Source: Helicoverpa zea
Lineage: Eukaryota; Arthropoda; Insecta; Lepidoptera; Noctuidae
Direction: 5' to 3'
Length of the DNA stretch: 64,000 nucleotides
NCBI RefSeq assembly: GCF_022581195.2
Contig: NC_061473.1
Coordinates: 9,734,001 to 9,798,000, forward strand
Part shown: piece by piece, positions 45,220 to 55,693 of the stretch
How the letters are laid out: every line of letters begins with the position of its first letter
Numbering within the stretch: the first letter of the stretch is position 1
The notes under the pieces: generated by a model
The model's database searches: none
What the model was told of the DNA's origin: nothing
The model's input: the letters and a program-made list of their open reading frames with translations, nothing else
Made by a program: the position numbers and the translations under genes

Positions 45220-45290
45220 ATGCCTATGTGTTGTATTGTGAAGTGTGGTGCTAGGAAGCACCAAAATCAAGCTGGATTGTCTTTACACAG
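45220..45290 (+). CDS. First exon of a THAP zinc-finger protein
   Basis: An in-frame TAA lies at 45208-45210, so ATG at 45220 is the start. The exon reads MPMCCIVKCGARKH then QNQAGLSLHR, with the arginine codon split at CACAG|GTTAGG. This matches the opening of a THAP domain: MPxxC, Cx4C, a basic segment and a (S/L)xHR(F) end. THAP domains are DNA-binding C2CH fingers used by transposases and host regulators. The second pair (CxxH) must lie in a later exon, which I did not find. The LTR retrotransposon begins only about 500 bp downstream and may sit in its first intron. It may be a host gene or the first exon of a THAP transposase. Confidence 0.5.
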
Positions 45291-45787
45291 GTTAGGAACC
45301 TATTTTTGCTAGAAACTACATAAAATAATTCACATTTTATAAAAAATATGTTACGGGAACATGAATTGATGGTGAAAGTACTTATATTTTGGTTTATTTC
45401 TGTATAAAAACCTATATTTAGAAATAAATGTTGTTTACAATAACATGTTATATTGGCATAGTGCTGTGCAGTTGTCATAATAGTATCGATATAATATCCA
45501 CTTAATAAGTCTGCTTTTACAAATTTTAACATCAGAACTTACTGTCCCTAAGACACTGAGCCCTCAGAGTTGTGTATTATTTTCAACAAAACATCAGTTA
45601 AAAACATTTTGATTAAAAAGGCGTATTATAAAATTCAGGATTTTAAAGACATATTTTATTGAAAATAATATGTTTTGCCTTTTTATTTTCACATGATGCT
45701 TCTACGGCGACCACGGGCACGGCAGTGCTTCCGCACAGACGAGCAAATCGGAATGCAAGTTGCAATATTTGCTTGAGAACTTAGTTA
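45291..45787. other. No gene seen
   Basis: Possible intron of the THAP gene. The 93-aa - strand frame lacks motifs. Confidence 0.4.
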
Positions 45788-45792
45788 CCGAG

Positions 45793-45979
45793 TGTATTGT
45801 ACGCTCATTTTATTATGTTAATCGACTCGCCAACGCACCACCACACAGGTCGACAGTCTGACAACGACTGACTCCCCACCGCTCGATCCGGTATTTATAA
45901 CCGAGTGACGTATGCGCACGAGGCGTCATAATAATGACATAACCTATACAATGATGCACATGTACCTGCATACACTACA
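45793..45979 (-). repeat. 3' LTR (element orientation)
   Basis: 187 bp, identical to 55097-55283. On the - strand it runs TGTAGTGTATGC to GTACAATACA and contains GGTTATAAATACC (TATA box), GAGTCAGTCG (TCAGT initiator) and AATAAAATGAGC (poly(A) signal), in that order. Confidence 0.9.
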
Positions 45980-45998
45980 TCTCTCCCTTGTTGTTTTG
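45980..45998 (-). other. Polypurine tract
   Basis: On the - strand AACAAGGGAGAGA directly precedes the TGTAG start of the 3' LTR. Confidence 0.75.
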
Positions 45999-46628
45999 AT
46001 TTTAACCTTGTTTCAAAAAGTCCAACAATCAAACTCATAAATATTTTGGTAATTTCTTAAAGATCTATCAAACACCTGCAGCACAACAAAACCACGCTAT
46101 CAGATCAGTCCACCGATCACACTGCCATCAAACTGATTTACTTTGTTCAGTTTCCATTTCATTTCCCTTTCCATTTAAGGAGACGACAGATATCGGTGAT
46201 ACTGCAGGACACTACATCCCTTCCCTTGTGAAATAAACATAAATAAAAATCCGTCCCTTTGCAGACGGTAACATACCAGCATCTGCTTCAGGGTCAACAA
46301 GACAAATTCGTAGCAGTGATATCAGGCCGGCAAGTTTAACTTCAGGTTTTGTAGCCGCTGTTCCGGCCCTGTATTATATCTACACTAGAGATGATCCGTC
46401 CATTTGGCAGACATCCCGCCAATCAGTCCGTGTGAAATCAAGCAAGTCTCGAATATTGCTGTACCTTCAGATAATGAGCACTCATCTTGCTTGGTTCGAC
46501 TTCACTTAAAACTGATACAGAATGCATTGTTCCAAGGTAAAAGATCGGCATTAGGGTACCTCATCAATGCTTTTCACTCATTCAAAACCGTACGAGCCGT
46601 ACGAGGAAAGTAATCACATAAGATCGTC
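45999..46628. other. LARD interior, no recognised coding
   Basis: A 69-aa + strand frame (46404-46613) has no motif and lies antisense to the element. Confidence 0.45.
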
Positions 46629-46885
46629 CCAATTGAATGGTGACCTAGATGGACTGTTTCCAATTTGATGATGACCATATACTTTGTCACCCATTTAATG
46701 GTGACCACATACTTTGTCTCCAATTTAATGGTGACTCCATACTTTGTCACCCATTTAATGGTGACCACATACTTTGTCTCCAATTTAATGGTGACTCCAT
46801 ACTTTGTCACCCATTTAATGGTGACCACATACTTTGTCTCCAATTTAATGGCGATCACATATTTTGTCACCAATTTAATGGTTTA
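46629..46885 (-). repeat. 30-bp minisatellite coding a 10-residue repeat
   Basis: About 8.5 units of (C)CCAATTTAATGGTGACCACA plus TACTTTGTCT, alternating in two versions to give a 60-bp higher-order period. The unit length is a multiple of three and contains no stop in several frames. In the element's sense strand it reads VTKYGVTIKLETKYVVTIKW repeatedly within a 99-codon frame (46574-46873). Whether it is translated is unknown. Confidence 0.8.
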
Positions 46886-49139
46886 AATTGTAGTTCTATG
46901 TACGAGTTAAGTACTTTGTGTGCCTTGTAAGCAAGAGAATGCTAACTCAACTAATTTTGGTAATATGTAGTTTTTAATTTGAGAGTGGAATATCAAAGCC
47001 TATCATTATCTCAGCAATGTAACAAACAATCTGGTCTTCAACCCTATTGATCAGCGCTGGTACTTTGCACGTTTCTGCTAGTACACTCGCTGAAATTCTG
47101 ATATAGGCTTTAAATACCCTACATCAATGTATGTCCAATATCTAGTCAAGAAACTGTAAGCTTCTTAGCATTCAACACCCAACATATGAATACCTTACTG
47201 CATATAATAGTGCGATAGGAATACTTATATTTCGGTTAGGCATCCAAGAACACTATTATCACCGGACATTGCGTTCTGTAATGTTTGTTTGCTTTTCCTA
47301 ATGTGGTTTTCAAAAATTTAAGTAGTCAAAGAATTATTATGCTTTGATGGTAAGCTTTTTAGTATCATGGTTACATATTGATTATAACGAAGGTGTAAAG
47401 TAACATTACGAATCAGATTTTAACTAATTAGAACCATATTATGCAACGAACGCACTTTAACAGGTGTCACTAACTTTGCACTATATATTTTGAAGCTGTG
47501 ACATTCTGCATCACCATAAAATAGAAGAGTCCCTGACCCTCAACTCATGCTCTTCTTCCTTTCACCAAGGTGACAGCAGCTCACAAACAGTTTTCTAGTC
47601 GATGCAATTTTCCTTTTGCAAAACAACCGCTAACCTTTCTAAAACATCTGTCTACACATAGATAAATGTGGGATTCTAATTCTATATCTCAATTTCATGA
47701 GCAGCTATGCTGCTCTCATGTCATACTTGACCTCATCAATTTGATGATCAGCTTTGTGCTGCTTCCATTTTTAATATTTTACGCTTTTCCAATTTCATGA
47801 CCGCGTATAGGTAACGTAATATATTTTTTTTTTTTTTTTATGTAAGTATAGTTGGCTGCATAAGTATGTTTATAGTTTCGTTCAAAAGCGCTTACCCTTT
47901 ATTGCAGCTGACTTTATCTACGTTGTTTCAGTTAGACAACCAGAATATAAAAATATTATTATCTTTTATAGGGACAGCACCCCAGTAAATTTTTAAACGA
48001 TTTGGTGACTAAGGGCAATTTTACTTCCTATACTTTAAGGAACACTTACTCAGATTATATTTTGCAGTAGGACTTAGGAACTTAATAATATTTTAGTGGT
48101 CATTTATTTATTTAGAACATATAATTTACATTTTTAAATATTAAATATAAAAATAAAAAACATTTAAAAATATAAAAAATAGGTTACCACCGATATCGGG
48201 CACAGGGTCCAAGGTACCGGTGGTTAGGGTCCCAGAGACAGAAACCTCCTCACAATACGTGCCGTATCAAGGAGTACTGCCTTCTAATATTTTAGTTATT
48301 ATTAACCAAATGTCGACGCAACTGTGTAGTTTAATTAGCACAAAAGAGTAATAAGGTAAACGTACCAATACTCGTCGGATTTCGGAAATCACCGACTTTG
48401 AAGCGCTACTGTGTGTAAAATATTCAATATAAAATGAAAATTTTTGCATGACGTGATAGAGTATTTATTCGTTATTCTAAGTAATTAATGTTTTTTTAAT
48501 CATTTTCATGGGTTTATGTACTTATTAAGGCAAAAGTAAAAAAAGGGCGATTTGTACCAATAGTCGTCTGATTTGTACGGATACTCGTCAAATATTCCCA
48601 GTACTCGTCAACTTTTAATGCTAATGTGAACTCTCTGCTCTTGAACATAAAGTTCAAGTTATGTACATTTTTTTTGTGCTTGACTTTGTTAAGCATACTT
48701 GTGCCTTTGAAACATTAGGTAGATAGATAGAAAACCAAATCCCTATTTAGAATAGCAGGTCATAATCTGTTAGAAGAGCAGGTATTCAATAAAACAGATA
48801 CATATTTACATTTTAATTTATATTCCTATCTATCAAACGCTTGGAATCACAAAATCAGTCTATAAAATATATGTTATATTTCGTAATCAATCATATAACC
48901 ATGCAGTCATGTGCATAGGTAGCACGAGTAAAATTATTACTATTAAAATATTTAAATTGTAAAACCAATATTGTGTTTTCCCAAAATTTATATACAACCT
49001 TCGCTCCTCTCCCTTATGGAAGCAGCCACATCTTTTAGACAGAATTGACCAAATTATCCGTACTATCCTTCATCTCTTTTTAATTTGGCCTTGGACGACC
49101 GAGCGTGGCTTCAAGGCACCCTTTTTTTTTAACGACGTC
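46886..49139. other. LARD interior, AT-rich, no recognised coding
   Basis: It contains a poly(T) run at about 47826-47838 and several GTACCAATACTCGTC-type words at 48363-48612 (see findings). The frames at 48267 and 48514 are unsupported. Confidence 0.45.
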
Positions 49140-49290
49140 AAAAATCATCAAATGACTCCTCCCGCTGTGGGTTAGCAGCGGTGAGGGAGTGTCAGACACT
49201 TACTGACTAAAAACCGTCGTGTTCCGTCATAGGCATTTTATGTACCAGGGCCGCGGTATCTCTTTCCAACAACCCGCAGCCCCGGCAGGC
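49140..49290 (+). repeat. Family D dispersed repeat
   Basis: AATCATCAAATGACTCCTCC, GTGAGGGAGTGTCAGAC, CTTACTGACTAAAAACC and the ACCCGCAGCCCCGG end. It abuts the LINE fossil. Confidence 0.65.
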
Positions 49291-50038
49291 CTTGGCCCTG
49301 CTGGGCCCCGCTGGGGTTGCTGACATCTCTTTGAGGAGCGCGTGGAACAACGCGCGCCGTCGACACGGGCGCGAAGCCACCCTTCCGATCAGATTCGGTG
49401 GCCTCGGCGTCCGCAAAATTTCCAGTTTAAGTCTACCGGCGTTCCTATCCTCGGTCTGCGGCACTAAGGAGTTGACCAGCAAAATTTTAGCCCCTTCACT
49501 GGTCGATTCTGGTGCATGGTATGAACGCCTGGAAAGTGGCTTACCCAAATACAGCCTTCCCTGACAACTCGGCTTCCCAGAGACAGTGGGACGAGCCGCT
49601 CTGCAGATTGACGAGACTAATTGAAACATCTGTCAATACTGCTGAGCTTGCCCGCCTACTGGCTGTGGGAGAGTGGGAGTCAGGCTATGGCTTCACGCAC
49701 TGCCGTCACCCAGCGTTGGGACCATGCTGGGTGACACAAAATTCCGGCTCGCTACATGCCTACGCCTCGGCGCTCCCACTGGGGCTCCGCATCGCTGTCA
49801 GTGCGGCGAATCTGTGGACTGCCTTGGGCACCATGGTCTTTCCTGTGGCAAAAGTGCTGGTCGCATGGCACGACACGCCAGCATAAATGACATGAAAATG
49901 TGGAGTCCACTCGTGACCAAAAGGCAGGCCTATACTTCGGCCAAAGGATATGCATTGCCATCCAGCGTGGCAATGCAGCCAGCCTTTTGGGCACGATCCC
50001 CGCTGACAGCGATGCGGATGAATTTTTTGATACTTAGT
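49291..50038 (+). pseudogene. R2-like LINE C-terminus, copy A (internally deleted)
   Basis: Frames 49292, 49512 and 49673 together read LPIRFGGLGVRKISSL, then LCRLTRLIETSVNTAELARL, RLATCLRLGAPTGAPHRCQC, DCLGHHGLSCGKSAGR and RHASIND. The CxC...H...C knuckle is typical of the C-terminal zinc region in LINEs that carry a restriction-like endonuclease. At about 49893 the reading jumps from SIND to the extreme C-terminus (QKAGLYFGQR ... DSDADEFFDT then TAG at 50036), so the endonuclease part is deleted. At least two frameshifts. It lies antisense to the LARD. Confidence 0.65.
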
Positions 50039-50129
50039 TTTAATATTTCCCCCTTTATTATTTTTGTAAATATGAAAGTCTGTGAGACCACCACACTGGT
50101 CAATTTTGAGGTGCCATGTCTGACCGAGG
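50039..50129. other. 3' tail of copy A and junction
   Basis: AT-rich tail (TTTTAATATTTCCCCC) leading directly into copy B. Confidence 0.4.
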
Positions 50130-50696
50130 CTTTAAATGCTTGGAAAGTCGTGCAGCCGCAGTGCCGGCCGCATACCACGACATGCTAACATCAACGACGT
50201 GATCCGTCGCGCTCTTGTTGCCGTCGGCGTACCAGCCGTACTCGAACCAAATGGCTTGGTACGCGACAATGGCAAGAGACCAGACGGCATTACGCTATTT
50301 CCGTGGAAGTTGGGTAGGACTTTAGTGTGGGACGCGACATGCATCGACACTCTTGCGCCATCTCCCGGAACTCTCCCATCCCGGAACTGCATGTTGTGCT
50401 GGCTCCGCCGCTGCACAAGCAGAGAACCTCAAGCGGCGCAAATATAGTAACCTTATATTCAAGTACATGTTTAAGCCGTTTGGGGTTGAAACTCTTGGGC
50501 CGTGGGGTCCGAGAGCCCGCATTCTTGCCAAGGATATTTCCCAGCGCCTGGTTGACACTTCACGGGACCCAAAGGCTGGCTTTTATTTCGCACAGAGGTT
50601 GAGCATTGCCATCCAACATGGCAATTCTGCCAGCCTTTTGGGTACATTACCCAGTGACAGCGATGAGGAACAATTTTTTGATGCACTGTATTAGTT
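50130..50696 (+). pseudogene. R2-like LINE C-terminus, copy B, with restriction-like endonuclease motif
   Basis: It begins mid-protein (SAGRIPRHANINDVIRRAL). It then reads AVLEPNGLVRDNGKRPDGI and LGRTLVWDATCIDTLAPS, where RPDG ... (V/L)xWDxT fits the catalytic PD-(D/E)xK type core. After a frameshift near 50365 it continues NLIFKYMFKPFGVETLGPWG to GTLPSDSDEEQFFDALY and TAG. It overlaps in content with copy A, so these are two insertions or a duplication in the same orientation. Confidence 0.7.
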
Positions 50697-50705
50697 TTCA
50701 GACAG

Positions 50706-50738
50706 ACAGAGCTCAAGATTCGTGCCGATAACTATAAG
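50706..50738 (+). repeat. End fragment of the 214-bp MITE family
   Basis: AGAGCTCAAGATTCGTGCCG then ATAACTATA match the right arm of 27640-27853. Confidence 0.75.
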
Positions 50739-52553
50739 ATTACTCTTTACCCATCAATATCGAATACGACAAGCAAAACAGTGACAGCGATGGAAGCTAC
50801 GTCATCTTAGTTTTAAAACTGATTTTAATATTTTTTGCGTCAAAACTAGTTGAATGACATAATTTTTATACAGGCGCTATTAAAGCAAGTTAGGGAGACG
50901 CGGTACAATACGCGTGACGACATGCAGTTATTTCAAACAAAAAGCATAGTGTAAGAACAGTCAATTTTTGCTTGCCACAAATTGTAATCCAAGCGTAGTA
51001 GAAACAAAGGCTAGTGGTAGTTGTACCCAAAGCGGTAGATATGTATCGTGTGTCTTTAATCGAATGGCGGAGGCCTACAGCGGCCAATATATACCTAAAA
51101 AAAACACTCGTAGAAAATGCATACTTATAGGAAACAGGGGATTTAACCATTAATTTAACATATTAATTGAATCGAATAACATGACTGTGTACGTGCATCT
51201 AGAACCAGGAGAGTAAAATGTACCCCTAAGATAAAGCTTTAAAGAAACGCAGTTTTATCAACAAATGTAGTCTAAACCTTAAATATGTTTGTTCTAGAGA
51301 GATAACAATTTTGTAAAAGTCCCGATATTAGCTATTTATTCGCATTTTGTACTGTAAAACACAAAATATCCTCATTATGACGAGTTTAGGTGCAACTTTT
51401 GAGCACGTCCCAGTAGTCGTCATAATAATTCTAAAATTGACGGGTTTTTGGTCAAATAGGAGTTTTAAAGTACCAATAGATGTCACATTAAAAAAATATA
51501 TCTTCTATGTTAAAAGTATTACAAATTGCATATTACATCGTTAGCAAATAAACTTAACTATCTAATTAAACAAAGAAACATACCACAGACCCCACTGGAG
51601 TTATGTAAATCAAAGCACAAAACCACGTGCTGAGTTTTACTTTTGACAGCTGAACTTCACGAAAAAACTATTTTGTTAGGGCACACACTTTTCGAATAAC
51701 ATATCTCAGACGCCATGAATGTTAAAACCCCGTATTGTAATTTCAATTGTGCAATATATTATCAACAATATGTTGACATATAAACCGGGCCATTTTAAGT
51801 TCAATAGAAATAATAAATAAAAGTTTTTAGATTAATTGACGACTATTGGGGCATGACGACTTCACCCGCGTTTACCTTAAATGTCGATAAATGTAAATAG
51901 TGATAAAGTTCTTTACCTCTCGTGCGAGTCCAATTGTCTTACGGTAACCTAAGATTGGTGTTCTCAGATCAATTATTATTAACCCTAACGCTATGGACAC
52001 AAGACATTATTTTGTTAATAGATATCCATCCCACCACCCATATGGATCTTATCTTATGGGATGGGTTGAGGAAATTACACAACTTTATATTACAAGTAGG
52101 TGTGCACTTCAAGAATATATTAATGTGATGATTTATTAACTTGAGATCAATAAATGGATTCTATTTCATATATGTTCATATATGGTTATGTTATTCGCCC
52201 CTATGGAAGCATATTCTTCCACAACTCTCAATGTACTTATACTGCTTATTGGTACTGCAATACTGTAAAACATAATTTGCAAATAACAATATTATAATGA
52301 GGGCCACTTTGTTAAACTATTTGTAAACACCAATGTAAATCAATAAAAAAGAGGCTAAGATACCAATTAAAATTCATTCAAGCCTGAATCTTGAAGGTTT
52401 TAAAAGCACACGCAATCATCAACTTTTGAGAACTTGATTGCAACAATCATCCATGAGCTAATCATCATTAGACAGTTCCCAGAGTAAGTATCTACATTGG
52501 AACTCCTTCCAGGTATCATCCTTAAAAGATTTTTTGTCACAGATGAGAAGGCC
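50739..52553. other. LARD interior, no recognised coding
   Basis: Scattered AATAGTCGTC-type words at 51408, 51470 and 51839. A family B-like scrap (TTCACCCGCGTTTACC) lies at about 51861. Frames here have no motifs. Confidence 0.45.
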
Positions 52554-52887
52554 CAGTTGGGTAAATGATGATGATGTCCTCCTAGCCGATTATCGGCTAC
52601 GGCGGCTGTACTCACGTAAGGGGATTAGCCAACTGCGCAGGACATATTATAGTGCACAAGCATTTGCGCAGACACAAGTGCACTCACTGTTCCTTCACTC
52701 TCATAACCCGATGGGACGGCAATCCGACACGACCGGAAAGAGATCAGGCGCAGGACCGACATTTACGTGCTTTCCGATGCACGGGTGTATCAATCACCAA
52801 CTTCCAGGCCCGACCCGGGAATCGAACCCGAGACCTCGTGCTCAGCAGCCGCGCTTGCGACAGCTAGACCAACGAGGCAGTTGGGTA
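52554..52887 (-). repeat. Family C SINE, internally shortened, with 10-bp duplication
   Basis: The body (52564-52877) is flanked by CAGTTGGGTA at 52554-52563 and 52878-52887. It lacks about 50 bp between CTTCCAGG and CCCGACCC compared with 34095-34464. It inserted into LARD interior sequence. Confidence 0.85.
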
Positions 52888-53580
52888 GATAAAGTAGCAT
52901 TGTCAAATAAATCACAGATTGCTCCAATGCTTAGTTCCATATTCTTTTGATCTAAGAGTTTTATATCAACCTAAAGTACTGAAATTACAATTGTGAGCTA
53001 GCATGTTTACCAAAGATTCTATCTATTGAATACCAAAATTTTGATCCACATTTTCCAGCTAGTATTGCTGCTTGTATGCTGTTCTACTGTTCTGTATCTT
53101 CTGGAATATCTCTGTTGTATAACAACCTCTTTAATACAGCAAAATAAAGTAAAAGTATTGAAATTATACCTAGGGTGACTGAGCAACTGTTATAATTAAC
53201 ACTATTATGGGTAGGCAACCCACTAGAGGTGTTGATGGACTTGGATGTTGTGCATAGGTGAATACATACCAGTATAGCTGGGCGAGTTCTTCAACATACA
53301 TGGCCAACCTACTACGGTCCCTCAATGTGCTGTTTGTTAAACTAGATACCTAGCACATGTTTGTCATTTGTAGAACCGTTGAGTATATAACCCACCAGTT
53401 TGTTCTTGTAATATCCTCTATATTGCAAGCACTTGAATTAAGTTAGTTAAGTACCAGAACAATATAGCAGGTATAAGTTGTTGACTAGACTCTGACACAG
53501 AAAATATAAAAATTATCAAGATTTACTATTTAGTTGTTGCAGTAGTTGACAACTATCGCCAGATAATTTATGCGTGTACA
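52888..53580. other. LARD interior, no recognised coding
   Basis: Nothing recognised. Confidence 0.45.
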
Positions 53581-54355
53581 GTCAATTGAATGACCAGTAG
53601 ACGTTCACTACCGTTAACTGTCAAGCTGTCAATTTTAATGACCAGTAGATATAGACTACTGCCAACTGTCAAGCTGTCAATTTAATGACCAGTAGATATA
53701 GACTACTGCCAACAATCAGGCTGTCAATTTAATGACCAGTAGATACACACTACTGCCAACTGTCAAGCTGTCAATCTAATGACCAGTAGATACACGCTAC
53801 TGCCAACTGCCAAGCTGTCAATCTAATGACCAGTAGATATACACTACTGCTAACCGTCAAGCTGTCTATTTAATGACCAGTAGATATAGACTACTGCCAA
53901 CAATCAGGCTGTCAATTTAATGACCAGTAGATACACACTACTGCCAACCATCAAGCTGTCAATTCAATGACCAGTAGATATAGACTACTGCCAACAATCA
54001 GGCTGTCAATTTAATGACCAGTAGATACACACTACTGCCAACTGTCAAGCTGTCAATCTAATGACCAGTAGATACACGCTACTGCCAACTGCCAAGCTGT
54101 CAATCTAATGACCAGTAGATATACACTACTGCCAACCATCAAGCTGTCAATTCAATGACCAGTAGATATAGACTACTGCCAACAATCAGGCTGTCAATTT
54201 AATGACCAGTAGATACACACTACTGCCAACTGTCAAGCTGTCAATCTAATGACCAGTAGATACACGCTACTGCCAACTGCCAAGCTGTCAATCTAATGAC
54301 CAGTAGATATACACTACTGCTAACCGTCAAGCTGTCAATTTAATGACCAGCAGAT
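53581..54355. repeat. 47-bp minisatellite, about 16.5 units
   Basis: The unit runs CAAGCTGTCAATTTAATGAC then CAGTAGATATAGACTACTG and CCAACTGT. Each unit carries CAGTAG ... CTACTG, able to form a 6-bp stem. Variants cycle in a fixed order of four (about 188 bp) for most of the array, showing higher-order duplication. Confidence 0.9.
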
Positions 54356-55068
54356 TTTTGGAATAGAATAGGTCTTTATTTGCTTAGAATGCAGGCACTT
54401 ACAAAATAGGATTGTAAACAACATAATAAGATCCGTGTACATTCCGCCTTGTTGGCATGCAAGCACAACATTTATTAAACACAATTGATTATAAGGCAAA
54501 TAGGTTATTGTATTATATCCTCTAGGAAATCCCACCACTGCTAAAGTCGTCTTGACGACAATTCAACAACCAGCAACTTTATATTGCTTCCAATAAATGC
54601 CTATTATTGAATAAACTTTGATGCAGGTTTTAATAATGAGTAAACTGATCACCAAGTAATGATTTTGTATTATAAATTACTCATTTGATAAATATTAACA
54701 CCTGCAATAAATATTGCTACTTCCATTAGAATTGTAGCAAGGTAAACTTAAACAAAGAATTACGTAAAAAGGTTAAAATTTGTTTGCAATTCGGGTGATA
54801 CATACATGAACATAAAAGTTATGTATACTTTGTCATTCTACTCTCTTCCCTTCCTTCTTTCCTTTTGCACTTTTTAATATGATTGAATATTAACATCGGT
54901 CAGAGGTTACTTGTTATCAAAGCTTATTTAGCATACATTAATTTGGTATAGGCATGAATAGGACAAATTATTTAGTATAACCTTGTATATCAAATATTTT
55001 TCTGGATCACAGAACTAATAGGTAGTTCAAAATTATAAAAATTAGATAATAGGTAACTGTTGGTCCAA
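54356..55068. other. LARD interior near the 5' LTR, no recognised coding
   Basis: This is the position where gag would begin on the - strand. The only frame (67 aa, 54335-54538) has no gag features. Confidence 0.5.
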
Positions 55069-55096
55069 ACACTCACGGTTTTATCCTCGTCGCCAA
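55069..55096 (-). other. Primer-binding site
   Basis: On the - strand TTGGCGACGAGGATAAAACC starts immediately after the 5' LTR. The TGG matches the CCA end of a tRNA. The tRNA itself is not identified. Confidence 0.7.
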
Positions 55097-55283
55097 TGTA
55101 TTGTACGCTCATTTTATTATGTTAATCGACTCGCCAACGCACCACCACACAGGTCGACAGTCTGACAACGACTGACTCCCCACCGCTCGATCCGGTATTT
55201 ATAACCGAGTGACGTATGCGCACGAGGCGTCATAATAATGACATAACCTATACAATGATGCACATGTACCTGCATACACTACA
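55097..55283 (-). repeat. 5' LTR (element orientation)
   Basis: Identical to 45793-45979 over 187 bp. TATA box, TCAGT initiator and AATAAA signal at the same places. Confidence 0.9.
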
Positions 55284-55288
55284 CCGAG

Positions 55289-55693
55289 TATAGGTTTCGA
55301 ATTGTATAAATATTTTTTTCTTAGCACTAAAATTGTTTTGTACAATCGATTAATACATAATTAGCTCCATTTGCATTATATAACTTTCTCATGAATAGCT
55401 TGAAAACGATTTTAAATTATTGTATTTTTTTTAAGAGAGTATCTCCTTATGGCGTTTCTTGCGGATTCTTCTTCATAGGACCGAATCTTTGGCACCCTGC
55501 AACTAGTCTGTCGTGAAAGAACTTTCATAGGGCTATTTGAAATAATAAATAATTACTTTGCCTGTTTTTTTTTTTTCAAAGGTATCACCCTACTGAAATG
55601 ACTCCTCCCATTTGGTTGATGTTGTTGAGGTTATTAGTATCAGTGAAGTTAATGTGATAGTTAGTTCTATGACGAAGAGATTATTTATACTCG
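55289..55693. other. No gene seen
   Basis: Continuation of the sequence interrupted by the LTR element. Nothing recognised. Confidence 0.45.

Larger units (their letters stand above)
45788..55288 (-). mobile_element. LTR retrotransposon without pol (LARD-like), 9491 bp
   Basis: The element (45793-55283) lies between CCGAG duplications (45788-45792 and 55284-55288) and has identical 187-bp LTRs starting TG and ending CA. On the - strand a primer-binding site follows the 5' LTR and a polypurine tract precedes the 3' LTR, so orientation is clear. The interior shows no gag, protease, reverse transcriptase or integrase in any frame of useful length. It holds minisatellites, a SINE and LINE fossils. 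Mobility would need proteins from another element, probably of the Gypsy type given the 5-bp duplication and primer site (inference). Identical LTRs indicate recent insertion. Confidence 0.85.

Noticed and set aside
46404..46613. 69-aa frame as a gag remnant
   Set aside because: It lies antisense to the LTR element and has no zinc knuckle or capsid-like features.
49207..49629. 140-aa - strand frame
   Set aside because: It is antisense to the LINE fossil and family D repeat; the + strand reading has recognisable LINE motifs.
53581..54355. CRISPR array
   Set aside because: The 47-bp units are contiguous with no unique spacers, and the context is eukaryotic.
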